Assembly (NCBI RefSeq): GCF_000968175.1
Contig: NZ_FO704551.1
Coordinates: forward strand, 3,410,001 to 3,474,000
Origin: Xenorhabdus poinarii G6
Lineage (GTDB): Bacteria > Pseudomonadota > Gammaproteobacteria > Enterobacterales > Enterobacteriaceae
DNA length: 64,000 bases
Direction: 5' to 3'
The notes below the pieces were generated by a model, which did not search any database, was not told where the DNA came from, and saw only the letters and a list, made by a program, of their open reading frames with translations. The translations under genes were made by a program, and so were the position numbers. This document shows positions 42,821 to 57,218 of this stretch, piece by piece. How positions within the stretch are numbered: the stretch's first letter is position 1; each line of letters opens with the position of its first letter.

Positions 42821-44671
42821 TCAGCTCCCCAGTTTGGTTTTATCACGCACCGCGCCTTTATCAGCGCTCGTTGCTAATGACGCATAAGCTCGCAATGCAA
42901 AAGAAACCTGGCGTTCACGAGAATGAGGCGTCCACGCTTTATCACCGCGAGATAATTCAGCCTGTGTTCGCTTGGCAAGCTCGGTGTCAGGCACATTTAA
43001 CTGAATGTTACGGTTTGGAATATCAATATCGATGATATCACCGTCCTGAATCAGCCCAATCAAACCGCCATTTGCCGCTTCTGGTGAGACATGACCAATA
43101 GATAACCCCGATGTTCCTCCAGAGAAACGCCCATCAGTAATCAATGCGCAACGTTTGCCCAATCCCATGGATTTTAAATACGTTGTGGGATAGAGCATTT
43201 CCTGCATACCCGGTCCCCCTTTCGGCCCTTCATAGCGAATAACAACGATGTCACCTGCCACAACATTTCCACCGAGAATCGCGTTGACGGCATCTTCCTG
43301 ACTCTCATAAACTTTGGCCGGACCGCGAAAAGTCAGAATTTCTGCATCAACACCGGCTGTCTTCACGATGCAACCATCCATTGCAATATTGCCAAACAAA
43401 ACGGCCAACCCACCATCCTGACTGTAAGCATAAGCACGCTCACGAATACACCCGGTTTCACGATCAGTATCCAATGATGGCCAACGACATTCCTGTGAGA
43501 AAGCCTGTGTCGTGCGAATTCCGGCTGGTCCCGCTGAATACATGCGCTTAACTCGTTTATCTTCTGTCAGCATGATGTCGTATTGAGCCAATGTTTGGGG
43601 CAAATCCAAGCCCAAAACATTTTTCACATCACGGTGCAAAAGCCCGGCGCGATCAAGTTCACCCAGGATCCCCATCACGCCACCAGCACGGTGTACATCT
43701 TCCATATGGTATTTCTGAGTACTCGGTGCAACTTTACATAAATGAGGTACCTGACGGGACAGGCGATCAATATCTGCCATAGTAAAGTTAATTTCACCTT
43801 CTTGCGCAGCAGCCAGCAAATGCAGAACGGTATTAGTTGAACCACCCATCGCAATATCCAGTGTCATGGCATTTTCAAAGGCCGCTTTGGACGCAATATT
43901 ACGTGGGAGAGCACTGTCATCATTTTGCTCATAGTAACGTTTCGTCAGTGCAACAATGTGTTTTCCCGCGTTGATAAACAAGGATTTACGATCGGCGTGT
44001 GTCGCAAGCAGAGAACCATTACCCGGTTGTGAAAGCCCAAGGGCTTCCGTCAGGCAATTCATCGAATTCGCTGTAAACATCCCCGAACATGAACCACACG
44101 TCGGACATGCCGAGCGTTCAATTTGATCACTTTGTTCATCGCTGACATTGGGGTTCGCCCCCTGAATCATGGCATCGACCAAATCCAGTTTGATCAATTG
44201 CTCGGATAATCGGGTTTTCCCCGCTTCCATTGGGCCACCAGAAACAAAAATAACCGGAATATTTAAGCGTAACGATGCCATCAACATGCCGGGCGTGATT
44301 TTGTCACAGTTGGAAATACACACCATCGCATCAGCACAGTGAGCATTGACCATGTATTCCACCGAGTCAGCGATCAACTCACGCGAAGGTAATGAATAGA
44401 GCATTCCGCCATGCCCCATCGCAATACCATCATCAACAGCAATGGTATTGAATTCTTTCGCAACCCCCCCTGACGCCTCAATTTGTTCTGCCACCAATTT
44501 ACCGAGATCACGCAAATGTACATGCCCCGGTACGAACTGCGTAAACGAGTTAACAACCGCAATGATCGGTTTTCCAAAATCTGCATCAGTCATTCCTGTG
44601 GCTCGCCATAAAGCACGAGCTCCCGCCATATTACGGCCATGTGTCGTCGTGGCAGAACGATATTTAGGCAT
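42821..44671 (-). CDS. ilvD: Dihydroxy-acid dehydratase
   Basis: Fe-S dehydratase acting on dihydroxyisovalerate and dihydroxymethylvalerate, third step of valine and isoleucine synthesis. It is 616 residues, the E. coli length. The cluster and Mg-binding segments [20 protein letters not shown] (near 120) and [20 protein letters not shown] (near 192) are intact, as is the C-terminal [25 protein letters not shown]. It follows ilvE after an 86-base gap that contains a terminator-like hairpin. Confidence 0.98.
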   Translation of the reverse strand: MPKYRSATTTHGRNMAGARALWRATGMTDADFGKPIIAVVNSFTQFVPGHVHLRDLGKLVAEQIEASGGVAKEFNTIAVDDGIAMGHGGMLYSLPSRELIADSVEYMVNAHCADAMVCISNCDKITPGMLMASLRLNIPVIFVSGGPMEAGKTRLSEQLIKLDLVDAMIQGANPNVSDEQSDQIERSACPTCGSCSGMFTANSMNCLTEALGLSQPGNGSLLATHADRKSLFINAGKHIVALTKRYYEQNDDSALPRNIASKAAFENAMTLDIAMGGSTNTVLHLLAAAQEGEINFTMADIDRLSRQVPHLCKVAPSTQKYHMEDVHRAGGVMGILGELDRAGLLHRDVKNVLGLDLPQTLAQYDIMLTEDKRVKRMYSAGPAGIRTTQAFSQECRWPSLDTDRETGCIRERAYAYSQDGGLAVLFGNIAMDGCIVKTAGVDAEILTFRGPAKVYESQEDAVNAILGGNVVAGDIVVIRYEGPKGGPGMQEMLYPTTYLKSMGLGKRCALITDGRFSGGTSGLSIGHVSPEAANGGLIGLIQDGDIIDIDIPNRNIQLNVPDTELAKRTQAELSRGDKAWTPHSRERQVSFALRAYASLATSADKGAVRDKTKLGS

Positions 44672-44715
44672 TATCTCTACTCCCGTGTCTGTCTTATTAA
44701 TTAGCTTCGACCATC

Positions 44716-44741
44716 AAAAACAGGCGGGGAACGACCGCCTG
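44716..44741 (-). terminator. Terminator-like hairpin between ilvE and ilvD
   Basis: CAGGCGG and CCGCCTG flank a seven-base loop and are followed by TTTTTG on the minus strand, 16 bases after the ilvE stop. It would reduce ilvDA relative to ilvGME expression unless read-through is regulated. Confidence 0.65.
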
Positions 44742-44757
44742 CTGAGTTTTGTATTTT

Positions 44758-45687
44758 TTATTCAGGATTAATGGGATCCAACCAGCCCCATTTGTCTTCT
44801 GTCGTACCATTAAATAGGCCAAAGAACGCACTTTGAATTTTTTTCGTGACCGGACCACATTTCCCAATGCCGACCTGAATGCCATCGACACTACGTACCG
44901 GGGTGATCTCCGCCGCCGTTCCTGTCATGAAGACTTCATCCGCTAAATAAAGTGATTCACGCGAAAGCGTCTGTTCGCGTACTTCCAGACCAAGATCCTG
45001 CGCCAATTTGATGATGGCATCACGGGTGATCCCCGGCAGGGCAGATGATGTAAATGGCGGGGTGAATAAAATTCCATCCTTCACTTCAAAGAGGTTTTCA
45101 CCTGCACCTTCAGAAATATAACCATGCACATCCAGTGCAATACCTTCCTGATAACCATGACGTCTTGCTTCACTTCCCACCAGCAAAGAAGAGAGATAAT
45201 TTCCACCTGCTTTGGCACCTGTAGGGATCGTATTTGCAGCCATGCGATTCCATGAAGAAACCATGGCATCAATGCCCTGTTCCAGCGCTTCCTCACCGAG
45301 ATAAGCTCCCCACGGGAAAGCAGCAATAATAACGTCTGTTTTATAACCCGCTGGCGGGTTAACGCCCATGCCAACATTCCCTACAAATACCAATGGTCGA
45401 ATGTAAGCACTGACTAATTTGTTTTTACGGAGTGTTTCACGGCAAGCTTCCATCAATTCATCAATACCTTGACTCACTGGAAAACGGTAAATTTTGGCTG
45501 AGTCACGCAAGCGCTGCATATGTTCACGATGGCGAAAAATCACCGGCCCTTTGTGGGAATCATAGCAACGAATACCTTCAAATACCGAGGTACCATAGTG
45601 TAAGGCATGGGACATAACGTGAACTTTAGCATCTGCCCAAGGCACCATTTCTCCATTGAACCAAATATAATCCGCTTGCTTTGTCAT
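44758..45687 (-). CDS. ilvE: Branched-chain amino acid aminotransferase
   Basis: Fold-type IV PLP aminotransferase for the last step of isoleucine, valine and leucine synthesis. It is 309 residues, the E. coli length. Key segments are YIWFNGEMVPWADAKVHVMS, SVFEGIRCYDS, the PLP Lys in TGAKAGGNYLSSLLVG near residue 159, and EGAGENLFEVKDG. It lies 24 bases after ilvM. Confidence 0.98.
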   Translation of the reverse strand: MTKQADYIWFNGEMVPWADAKVHVMSHALHYGTSVFEGIRCYDSHKGPVIFRHREHMQRLRDSAKIYRFPVSQGIDELMEACRETLRKNKLVSAYIRPLVFVGNVGMGVNPPAGYKTDVIIAAFPWGAYLGEEALEQGIDAMVSSWNRMAANTIPTGAKAGGNYLSSLLVGSEARRHGYQEGIALDVHGYISEGAGENLFEVKDGILFTPPFTSSALPGITRDAIIKLAQDLGLEVREQTLSRESLYLADEVFMTGTAAEITPVRSVDGIQVGIGKCGPVTKKIQSAFFGLFNGTTEDKWGWLDPINPE

Positions 45688-45711
45688 TCTCAGTTTTCCT
45701 TCAATGGCGCA

Positions 45712-45969
45712 TTATGCGCTTATTAATCGTGATTCTTTGTGTTTGATCTCGACACCAGCAACATCCACCAATTTCATCAATTGAGAAAAAAGTAAATTGA
45801 CTGAACGCTGACTTGTCACAGTGAGCTCAATACTTACATTATCACTATCTGTTATATGATCCATATTCAATGCATATATCTGGAATCCGCGGTGACGAGT
45901 AACCCGCAGAATCCGTTCTAAAATTTCAGGACAGAACCGTGCCTTAATGGCGAGCTGATGCTGTATCAT
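45712..45969 (-). CDS. ilvM: Acetolactate synthase II small subunit
   Basis: ACT-domain regulatory subunit of acetohydroxyacid synthase II. It is 85 residues (E. coli 87). The fold is recognisable from the start ([20 protein letters not shown]) and the [13 protein letters not shown] strand. It overlaps the ilvG stop by ATGA, so the subunits are made in step. Confidence 0.95.
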   Translation of the reverse strand: MIQHQLAIKARFCPEILERILRVTRHRGFQIYALNMDHITDSDNVSIELTVTSQRSVNLLFSQLMKLVDVAGVEIKHKESRLISA

Positions 45970-47612
45970 AATGACCCCTCCAACATGTTTCCATTGCTTG
46001 CGCCTGGTGGAACTAGTGGCCAGACATTCTCTAATTCATCAATAGACACGTGTAATAAATACGCGCCTTCGCTGTTGAACAAAGCATCTAATGCTTCATC
46101 CACTTGTGCTTTATCAGTAATTTTCTGCCCCGGAATACCAAAGGCCTGTGCCAACGTAAGAAAATCGGGATTATCCGTTAAGAGAGTTTCGCTATAACGC
46201 TTGTCAAAAAACAGTTCTTGCCACTGACGAACCATACCCAACCTTTGGTTGTCCAATAAGATCAATTTAACAGGCAGTTGTTTACGTTTAATGGTGCCCA
46301 ACTCCTGAACATTCATCATGAAAGAGCCATCACCCGATATACAAATAACACTATCTTTCGGGCGAGCCATCTGAGCACCAATCGCGGCGGGAATGCCGAA
46401 TCCCATCGTGCCTAACCCACTGGATGTAATGAAATTTTCTGGCTGACTAAAAGTCATGTGCTGAGCAACCCACATCTGATGCTGCCCGACATCGGTTGTG
46501 ATAACGGTACTCGGTGAGGCGCGTTCAGAAATTTGTTTTAACAGCAACGGTGCATAAATACGCTTGCTTTGAGAGTCATAATGACACGCATGTTCATGCT
46601 TCAACTGTTTAATTTCTTGCTGCCAGGCGTGGATCGATAAGGGTTGCTGTAAGTGAGGCAAGAGGACTTTTAAATCCCCCAATAACGACACATGAGTTTG
46701 GCGTAATTTGTTAAATTCAGCGGGATCAATGTCCAAGTGAATCACTTTGGCATGAGGTGCAAAGGTATTCAGCTTCCCGGTAACACGATCATCAAAACGC
46801 GCCCCAACCGCAATTAATAAATCACAGGCTTGAACAGCAAGATTCGCCGCTTTCGTCCCATGCATCCCTAACATTCCCAAATAACATTCATGTTCGAAAT
46901 CTGCGGCACCCAAACCTTTCAATGTGCAAACGACAGGGATACCTGTTTCTGCAACAATGTTGCGCAATTCAGGAACAGCACCAGACATGCCAACGCCACC
47001 ACCCACGTACAAAATAGGTTTTCGAGATGAAGCTAACAAATGACGCGCTAATGCCAGCTCTTGCTCCGGGAGAGAATATTCAGGCGATGCCGGTATCAAG
47101 TATGGTACAAACTCGCCCTGAGCCAGTTGAATATCTTTGGGTAAATCAATCAGAACAGGACCGGGGCGACCGCTCATGGCAATGATAAAAGCATCGGCGA
47201 TGATTTGAGGTAATTTTTCTAGTGAATCAACAAGAAAACTATGCTTGGTACAAGAAAGGGACATGCCCAGTATATCAATCTCCTGGAAGGCATCTGTCCC
47301 TATAAATTCGGAGCTGACCTGACCAGTGATGGCGACAACAGGCACAGAATCCAATAATGCGTCAGCCAATCCCGTGATTAAATTTGTCGCCCCCGGGCCT
47401 GATGTCGCAATACAAACACCCGGTTTACCACTTGCTCTTGCATAGCCGATTGCCGCCATAACAGCGCCTTGTTCATGGCGGCATAAAATATGTTCAATGC
47501 CACCATCATACAATGCATCATAAACTGGCATGATGGCGCCACCAGGATAGCCAAAAATTTTTTCAACACCCTGCGTTCGTAACGCCTCTACAACCGACTG
47601 TGCCCCGTTCAT
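45966..47612 (-). CDS. ilvG: Acetolactate synthase II large subunit, intact
   Basis: TPP-dependent enzyme making acetolactate or acetohydroxybutyrate, the valine-resistant isozyme. It is 548 residues, uninterrupted, unlike the frameshifted ilvG of E. coli K-12. The active Glu is in [18 protein letters not shown] near residue 47, the FAD-binding region follows, and the TPP/Mg motif [20 protein letters not shown] is near 425. The start is ATG 47612 ([11 protein letters not shown]) with GGGGAGG seven bases upstream; the earlier in-frame ATG at 47618 overlaps the best spacing. It is the first enzyme gene after the attenuator. Confidence 0.98.
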   Translation of the reverse strand: MNGAQSVVEALRTQGVEKIFGYPGGAIMPVYDALYDGGIEHILCRHEQGAVMAAIGYARASGKPGVCIATSGPGATNLITGLADALLDSVPVVAITGQVSSEFIGTDAFQEIDILGMSLSCTKHSFLVDSLEKLPQIIADAFIIAMSGRPGPVLIDLPKDIQLAQGEFVPYLIPASPEYSLPEQELALARHLLASSRKPILYVGGGVGMSGAVPELRNIVAETGIPVVCTLKGLGAADFEHECYLGMLGMHGTKAANLAVQACDLLIAVGARFDDRVTGKLNTFAPHAKVIHLDIDPAEFNKLRQTHVSLLGDLKVLLPHLQQPLSIHAWQQEIKQLKHEHACHYDSQSKRIYAPLLLKQISERASPSTVITTDVGQHQMWVAQHMTFSQPENFITSSGLGTMGFGIPAAIGAQMARPKDSVICISGDGSFMMNVQELGTIKRKQLPVKLILLDNQRLGMVRQWQELFFDKRYSETLLTDNPDFLTLAQAFGIPGQKITDKAQVDEALDALFNSEGAYLLHVSIDELENVWPLVPPGASNGNMLEGSL

Positions 47613-47690
47613 TGTCATCCTCCCCGTATAGTATTTACTTATGATTGTCTGTTGTGATGTTTTTTATATTCGCTTCTACGTATCAAGCCT

Positions 47691-47720
47691 AAAAAAAACC
47701 CCGCGCCTTTCGGTGCGGGG
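47691..47720 (-). terminator. ilv attenuator terminator
   Basis: CCCCGC and GCGGGG with inner G-U pairing form a nine-pair stem with a short loop, followed by eight T on the minus strand. It sits between ilvL and ilvG and is the terminator of the classic multivalent attenuator. A CCCCGCA segment inside ilvL (near 47773) can offer the competing pairing. Confidence 0.93.
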
Positions 47721-47746
47721 TTCTTGGAATCTGGCTGTTTTTCTGT

Positions 47747-47842
47747 CTAAGCCGTTCTTCGTCCAAGTGCAGCCCCGCACGGTGGAATAATCACCACCAC
47801 GCTTTCAATAATTAGGCTAATCACTAGGACAAATGCGTTCAT
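47747..47842 (-). CDS. ilvL: ilvGMEDA leader peptide IlvL
   Basis: A 31-residue leader peptide too short for ordinary ORF listing. It begins MNAFVLVISLIIESVVVII and ends PPCGAALGRRTA; E. coli IlvL ends PPCGAALGRGKA. About half of the first 19 codons are Leu, Val or Ile, so shortage of any charged branched-chain tRNA stalls the ribosome and prevents formation of the downstream terminator. The CPPC-type tail encodes part of the alternative RNA stem. This places ilvGMEDA under multivalent attenuation. Confidence 0.95.
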   Translation of the reverse strand: MNAFVLVISLIIESVVVIIPPCGAALGRRTA

Positions 47843-48446
47843 AATTTTATGTGTTTTTAACTCGTATGCTTGATGTATATTTAAGAGTTATCACTTTCTA
47901 TGCATGTTTACAACGATTATTTTTATTTTTTCATCACAAAATTATTTTTTCCATATTTTTCATTTAGATAAAACAACAAACAGATAAATTCACTAAAACT
48001 CACGCACTTTTCGCTCAGAAAAAGAGGCTATTTATTTGTTTAGCAAAATAATTAAGAAATAAAAGAACAAAAAAACAAGTTAATTGTCTGAATTTTTTCA
48101 CATGACGAAGATCGATGCCAAACGACACTTTGTAGGTTAATCACTATCATGATTAACAATATATACCATCAAAATATATCAAGTTAAATTTATATATTTT
48201 CTTAGTTATATTTACTGCATGATTTCATTTATTATCGTCTGAAATTTCTTTGGCACAAAAGTTCCAGTCAATCAAATTATTCATATATAACATAATGTTA
48301 CTATTAAGATTAAAACAAACTAATGATTTTCAGTACAGCCATAACGATAAATATATTTACGAGTTTCATCGCAAAATAACGAAAGATGACTTTTTATTAT
48401 TTTTAATCGATCCATGATAGTCACTTTCTTGCTAAGGAGAGCAGCA
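47843..48446. other. AT-rich divergent region between ilvL and comM
   Basis: About 600 bases without a gene. It must contain the ilvL promoter and comM promoter. The DNA is rich in A and T tracts (for example 47915-47960), as expected for an intrinsically bent upstream region. A perfect 22-base dyad is at 48136-48157. No other open frame or RNA was recognised. Confidence 0.6.
48136..48157. promoter_or_regulatory. Perfect dyad GTTAATCA-N6-TGATTAAC
   Basis: Eight-base arms separated by six bases in the ilvL-comM intergenic region, about 295 bases upstream of ilvL. The geometry suits a dimeric regulator; I do not recognise the protein. Confidence 0.45.
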
Positions 48447-49964
48447 ATGACACTTGCCGTTATTCATACACGGGCAACAATCGGCATTGATTCCCCCATT
48501 GTCACGATAGAGGCACATATCAGTAATGGCTTACCCGGTCTCACCCTTGTGGGCTTACCTGAAACCACCGTTAAGGAAGCCAGAGATCGTGTCCGAAGTG
48601 CGCTTATCAATAGTGGTTTTACCTATCCACCCAAAAGGATTACCGTCAATTTAGCTCCCGCCGATCTTCCCAAAGAAGGGGGAAGATATGACTTACCCAT
48701 TGCGATCGCGATCTTAGCCGCATCGGAGCAAATCACGACAGATAAGCTGCATCATTATGAATTTTTAGGTGAATTAGCACTCTCAGGCGAAATACGGCGG
48801 ATCATGGGAGCCATTCCGGCAGCATTGAGTGCCAAAAAAGCAGGAAGGCAACTTATTCTTTCCTCAGAAAATGAAGCTGAACTGGCAATTTTGTCCCAAA
48901 AAGAAACGTTGATGGCTCATCATTTAATTCAAGTTTGTCACTTCTTACAAGGAGAAAAAACGCTTTTATCTCCGCCTTCCCCTGTCGAGCCGCAAACTGA
49001 ATCATTTGTTTTAGACATCCAGGATATTATTGGACAGGAACAAGCTAAACGGGCATTAGAGATTACCGCCGCAGGTAGTCATAATCTTCTGCTACTCGGC
49101 CCGCCAGGTACAGGTAAAACCATGCTTGCCAGCCGATTATGCAGCCTGTTACCACCATTAACGCACCAGGAGGCTTTAGAGGTCGCTGCAATCAGTAGCT
49201 TAAGCGGATACCCGCTAAATGCCCAAAAATGGCACACACGTCCATTTAGAGCGCCTCACCACAGTTCTTCAATGGCAGCACTTGTTGGAGGTGGTTCAAT
49301 ACCTAAGCCGGGAGAAATTTCCCTTGCCCATCATGGCGTATTATTCCTGGACGAATTACCCGAATTTAACCGTAGTGTTCTTGATGCCTTACGTGAACCA
49401 TTGGAATCTGGTGAAATAGTAATATCGCGTGCCAGGGCAAAGGTCTGTTTTCCTGCCCAAGTTCAACTCATCGCAGCCATGAACCCTAGCCCAACCGGTT
49501 ATCATCAGGGAATGCACAACCGAAGTAGCCCACAACAAGTATTACGCTATCTTTCCAAACTTTCAGGTCCTTTTTTAGATCGCTTTGATCTCTCCATTGA
49601 AGTGCCCCTTCTCCCCCCAGGTATTTTAAGTCAATCATCAATAAAACAGGGTGAAAGTAGCCAGGACATCAAAAAACGTGTAGTAAGAGCGCGAAAAATA
49701 CAAATTGAGCGATGCGGACATATCAACGCCCGCCTTAATAGCAAACAAACAGAGACTTTTTGCAAAATTAGCACAGAAGATGCCGTTTTTCTGGAAAATA
49801 CTTTATTGAAATTAGGGCTATCGATACGTGCCTGGCATCGTATTCTCCGAGTTTCTCGCACAATTGCGGACTTAAAAGAACAAAACCGAATAGAAAAACC
49901 AGATATTATGGAAGCACTCAGTTATCGAAGTATGGATAGGCTACTTATTCAACTACAAAAGTAG
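48447..49964 (+). CDS. comM: ComM/YifB family AAA+ ATPase (Mg-chelatase-like)
   Basis: Hexameric helicase of the ComM family; in naturally competent bacteria it speeds branch migration during integration of transformed DNA. It is 505 residues (E. coli YifB 506). The N-terminal ChlI-like domain has NGLPGLTLVGLPETTVKEARDRV, the AAA+ core has Walker A LLGPPGTGKTMLASRL near residue 210 and Walker B HHGVLFLDELPEF near 290, and the C-terminal part includes RHILRVSRTIADL-type residues. The start is ATG 48447 (MTLAVIHTRA) with AAGGAG eight bases upstream. dprA, another transformation gene, lies near 60 kb. Confidence 0.94.
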   Translation: MTLAVIHTRATIGIDSPIVTIEAHISNGLPGLTLVGLPETTVKEARDRVRSALINSGFTYPPKRITVNLAPADLPKEGGRYDLPIAIAILAASEQITTDKLHHYEFLGELALSGEIRRIMGAIPAALSAKKAGRQLILSSENEAELAILSQKETLMAHHLIQVCHFLQGEKTLLSPPSPVEPQTESFVLDIQDIIGQEQAKRALEITAAGSHNLLLLGPPGTGKTMLASRLCSLLPPLTHQEALEVAAISSLSGYPLNAQKWHTRPFRAPHHSSSMAALVGGGSIPKPGEISLAHHGVLFLDELPEFNRSVLDALREPLESGEIVISRARAKVCFPAQVQLIAAMNPSPTGYHQGMHNRSSPQQVLRYLSKLSGPFLDRFDLSIEVPLLPPGILSQSSIKQGESSQDIKKRVVRARKIQIERCGHINARLNSKQTETFCKISTEDAVFLENTLLKLGLSIRAWHRILRVSRTIADLKEQNRIEKPDIMEALSYRSMDRLLIQLQK

Positions 49965-49983
49965 ACTGGATAAACTATAAATT

Positions 49984-50010
49984 AAAAGAGGGGCAAAAAT
50001 TGCCCCTCTT
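49984..50010. terminator. Terminator between convergent comM and maoP
   Basis: AGAGGGGCAA and TTGCCCCTCT flank a three-base loop. On the minus strand TTTTAATTT follows, which fits the maoP transcript; the plus side has only two T. Confidence 0.85.
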
Positions 50011-50038
50011 GCGTAGATCATTAATAACAATGATGGTA

Positions 50039-50377
50039 TTAATCATCAGTATCGGTATAGTCCTCTGCAACATCAACCTGCGGTTTTCCGCCGGAAAGAG
50101 TATGAAAACGTTTTGGACGGCTGATTTTTGCCAAATACTTAGTCCATACCTTTTCCTCTATCGTTGCGGGTGCACGTTCACCACGGCAAACTGAAACAAA
50201 CAGCTTTTCTTCTTCTGTTTGAGGTTCACGTTTACCAAGATCCAATTCATTGAACGCATGACCGTGGCGTTCTAGCAATTGGGCCTCTTTGATGGTGAAA
50301 TCACCATGACGGGAAAATCCACGTGGATAATTTTTATTATCAAAAAAACGATTAGTCGTGATGAAGCTTTCAGCCAT
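50039..50377 (-). CDS. maoP: Macrodomain Ori protein MaoP (YifE)
   Basis: DUF413 protein of 112 residues, the E. coli length and almost identical ([40 protein letters not shown]). In E. coli MaoP acts with the maoS site to organise the Ori macrodomain of the chromosome. The start is ATG 50377 ([14 protein letters not shown]). It is divergent from hdfR; the 116-base gap would be the place to look for a maoS counterpart. Confidence 0.96.
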   Translation of the reverse strand: MAESFITTNRFFDNKNYPRGFSRHGDFTIKEAQLLERHGHAFNELDLGKREPQTEEEKLFVSVCRGERAPATIEEKVWTKYLAKISRPKRFHTLSGGKPQVDVAEDYTDTDD

Positions 50378-50434
50378 CTGACACACTCCTAACTCTCATG
50401 TCATACCAATTATGGCGCGGAGTATTAGGGAGGC

Positions 50435-50461
50435 TTGACATTCTGTAAAACAAAATATTTA
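50435..50461 (+). promoter_or_regulatory. Candidate promoter of hdfR
   Basis: TTGACA (50435-50440) followed 15 bases later by TATTTA, or 17 bases later by TTTAAA, in the maoP-hdfR gap. Confidence 0.4.
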
Positions 50462-50493
50462 AATCTTAACGACAAAAACTATTGGAGATGCAT

Positions 50494-51330
50494 GTGGACA
50501 CTGAATTACTGAAAACCTTTTTGGAAGTCAGTAAGACTCGTCACTTTGGTCGGGCAGCTGAATCGCTCTATTTAACACAATCCGCTGTTAGCTTTCGGAT
50601 CCGCCAACTAGAAAATCAGTTGGGTACCAATTTATTCACACGGCATCGCAATAATATCCGTCTAACCGCTGCCGGAGAACGCCTGGTTCCTTATGCAGAA
50701 TCACTAATGAATACTTGGCAATTGGCAAAGAAAGAAATTAATTATGTTGCCCAGCATACAAAACTTTCTATCGGCGCTACAGCATCTCTATGGGAAAGTT
50801 ACCTGACATCCTGGCTAAATGCATTTTACCAATACCACCAAGAAACCAGAATAGAATCTCTCATTTCGACACGCCAATCACTCGTTAAGCAATTGCATTC
50901 TCGTGAATTAGATCTACTCATTACGACAGAACTGCCCAAAATGGATGAGTTTCAAAGCCAGTTAATCGGTAATATCCAGCTTGTTTTATTAACGACTCAG
51001 CATAATCTTGATAAGGGCGTAGAAAATTATATTAAACTGGAATGGGGTGCGGATTTTCATCAGCAAGAACAACAAATTTTAAAGAGCGATCACCCGCCTA
51101 TTATCACAACCACATCAGCGCATATTGCCAGAGAATTACTGGACAGTGTGAATGCGACTACCTTTCTTCCTATACACTGGCAAAAGGAATATCCCAAACT
51201 CGTTGCCTTACCTAATAATGAGTTAATAGAACGACCCTTGTACGCGGTATGGCTACAAAACAGTGATCAACAAACCCTCATCCAGCGCTTATTAAAAATT
51301 CCTGTTGAGAAAGCACCTATCACTGCCTAA
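50494..51330 (+). CDS. hdfR: LysR-type regulator HdfR
   Basis: LysR regulator that in E. coli represses flhDC (flagellar master operon) and activates gltBD. It is 278 residues (E. coli 279). The N-terminal helix-turn-helix ([20 protein letters not shown]) and the following block ([20 protein letters not shown]) are nearly identical to E. coli, while the effector domain is much more divergent. The likely start is GTG 50494 ([13 protein letters not shown]) with TTGGAG upstream; TTG 50482 and ATG 50488 are in frame. It lies between maoP and the rRNA operon. Confidence 0.94.
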   Translation: MDTELLKTFLEVSKTRHFGRAAESLYLTQSAVSFRIRQLENQLGTNLFTRHRNNIRLTAAGERLVPYAESLMNTWQLAKKEINYVAQHTKLSIGATASLWESYLTSWLNAFYQYHQETRIESLISTRQSLVKQLHSRELDLLITTELPKMDEFQSQLIGNIQLVLLTTQHNLDKGVENYIKLEWGADFHQQEQQILKSDHPPIITTTSAHIARELLDSVNATTFLPIHWQKEYPKLVALPNNELIERPLYAVWLQNSDQQTLIQRLLKIPVEKAPITA

Positions 51331-51457
51331 GGGTAGTGTTGATAGTAAAGAACGGCTGAGTGTTCAGAGAAAAAGTGGCATGTCGAATAGTTTGGAATTA
51401 CAAAAGATTTAAGTTGAAAAACGCTGTCTCAGAATCACCTAGAAAATGGCAGAAAAG

Positions 51458-51483
51458 AAAAAACCCAGCTAAATTTAGCTGGG
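51458..51483 (-). terminator. Terminator of the rRNA operon
   Basis: CCCAGCTAAA/TTTAGCTGGG is a perfect 20-base palindrome followed on the minus strand by TTTTTTCTTTTC. It lies 43 bases after the tRNA-Trp. Confidence 0.93.
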
Positions 51484-51526
51484 CTATTAATCTGAAAGCT
51501 ATATAAATTATTACTTAGTTGTTAAC

Positions 51527-51602
51527 TGGCAGGGGCGGAGAGGCTCGAACTCCCAACACCCGGTTTTGGAGACCGGTGCTCTACCAATTGAACTACGCCC
51601 CT
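51527..51602 (-). tRNA. trpT: tRNA-Trp (anticodon CCA)
   Basis: 76 nt with encoded CCA, anticodon loop CTCCAAA. It differs from E. coli trpT at about one base. It is the distal gene of the rRNA operon. Confidence 0.98.
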
Positions 51603-51610
51603 AAATACGG

Positions 51611-51687
51611 TGGCGGTGCGGACGGGACTCGAACCCGCGACCCCCGGCGTGACAGGCCGGTATTCTAACCAACTGAACTACCGCACC
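51611..51687 (-). tRNA. aspT: tRNA-Asp (anticodon GTC)
   Basis: 77 nt with encoded CCA, anticodon loop CTGTCAC. The acceptor stem starts GGTGCGG where E. coli has GGAGCGG, with compensation on the 3' side. It lies eight bases before tRNA-Trp in the rRNA operon. Confidence 0.98.
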
Positions 51688-51744
51688 ACCGAATTTCTTT
51701 CGCCTGGCTGCCTTTTGTGCCAGCAACCGGCCTTCTAATTTAAA

Positions 51745-51864
51745 ATGTCTGGCAGTGTCCTACTCTCGCATGGGGAGACCCCACACTACCATCGGCGCTA
51801 CGGCGTTTCACTGCTGAGTTCGGCATGGGGTCAGGTGGGACCACCGCGCTATTGCCGCCAGACA
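51745..51864 (-). rRNA. rrf: 5S ribosomal RNA
   Basis: 120 nt. The minus strand begins TGTCTGGCGGCAATAGCGCG and the core (GGTCCCACCTGACCCCATGC) is nearly the E. coli 5S. Ends pair to each other as expected. A single 5S copy is present. Confidence 0.97.
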
Positions 51865-51942
51865 AATCCGGTTTTCAATCTCGAACAAGCTATTTCTCTC
51901 TGAAACTCTCTCTCTGCCCACTAAAACACCTTCGGTGTTGTC

Positions 51943-54849
<2,907 letters not shown>

Positions 54850-54946
54850 TCACAACCCGAAGGTGTCTTCGGAGATGCGGGTTGAGAGACGCCTCAATAC
54901 TGTCTTAACAGCACTGAGTGTTTCAAATTTTCAGCTTGTTCCAGAT

Positions 54947-54958
54947 TGTTAAAGAGCA
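54947..54958 (-). promoter_or_regulatory. Spacer boxA antitermination element
   Basis: TGCTCTTTAACA on the minus strand, about 100 bases upstream of 23S, the usual place for the second boxA that loads the NusB/S10 antitermination complex. Confidence 0.85.
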
Positions 54959-55032
54959 TGATTTGTAAATCGGCTGTCACCAGCCCACTTAAAAATACAG
55001 TTGGTTACGCCTCTCACCCGTTCCCCGCAGCG

Positions 55033-55108
55033 TGGCGTCCCCTAGGGGATTCGAACCCCTGTTACCGCCGTGAAAGGGCGGTGTCCTAGGCCTCTAGACG
55101 AAGGGGAC
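55033..55108 (-). tRNA. gltU: tRNA-Glu (anticodon TTC) in 16S-23S spacer
   Basis: 76 nt with encoded CCA, anticodon loop CTTTCAC. A single tRNA-Glu in the spacer is the E. coli rrnB/C/E/G class, not the Ile-Ala class of rrnA/D/H. Confidence 0.98.
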
Positions 55109-55195
55109 ATCTGTCTTCTTCGCAGACGCGCTGCTTCTTCTTCATTTTCATCAGACAATCTGTGTGAGCACTGCAACAATAACCTATCGTCGGTT

Positions 55196-56738
<1,543 letters not shown>

Positions 56739-56878
56739 AAAGTCTGATGCTCAAAGAATTAAACGGTTTATTCATAATGAATTCACTGTTAGTCACTCTT
56801 TAAGACTTGATTCTTTCTTTCGCCTTTCGGCGTTGAGATAGGGTCTTGCGAGTGCCCACACAGATTGTCTGATTAATT

Positions 56879-56890
56879 TGTTAAAGAGCG
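56879..56890 (-). promoter_or_regulatory. Leader boxA antitermination element
   Basis: CGCTCTTTAACA on the minus strand in the rRNA leader, about 140 bases upstream of the 16S 5' end and followed by hairpin-forming DNA (boxB/boxC region). Confidence 0.85.
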
Positions 56891-56928
56891 TGTCAACCGG
56901 GCATTGCTGCCGGGTTGCGAGGCTGCGT

Positions 56929-56956
56929 ATCTTACGCTTTTCGCCCCGAGAGTCAA
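56929..56956 (-). promoter_or_regulatory. rRNA operon promoter P2
   Basis: TTGACT (56951-56956), 16-base spacer, TAAGAT (56929-56934) on the minus strand, just upstream of boxA. Confidence 0.8.
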
Positions 56957-57027
56957 GCGTTTATTTTCGCTTTCTTCTCCCTGCCCGGCGCGGCCTGTAT
57001 CAGCGTGGCGTCGGTCAGTGGTGGCGC

Positions 57028-57055
57028 ATTATAGGGACTTTTACGGCGCTGGCAA
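57028..57055 (-). promoter_or_regulatory. rRNA operon promoter P1
   Basis: TTGCCA (57050-57055), 16-base spacer, consensus TATAAT (57028-57033), followed by GCGCCACCACTGAC, the discriminator and start region seen in E. coli rrn P1 promoters. Upstream is an A-rich UP-element-like tract (57056-57085). Confidence 0.92.
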
Positions 57056-57218
57056 TCGTTTTTTTGAATTTTATTTTCATGTGCGTGTTTTTTGTTCTTT
57101 TTGGTGTAAAAATCATTCAAATAGACCAAAATTCATGTAATCCTCTCCGTTATATGACAATTTTTCCCTCAACAATATTTCTATACAATTGTTATTCACC
57201 CTTACTATTGAGGTTTTT

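Noticed and set aside
47613..47746. ilvX small gene between ilvL and ilvG
   Set aside because: No ATG frame resembling E. coli IlvX; a 15-codon TTG frame has no similarity.
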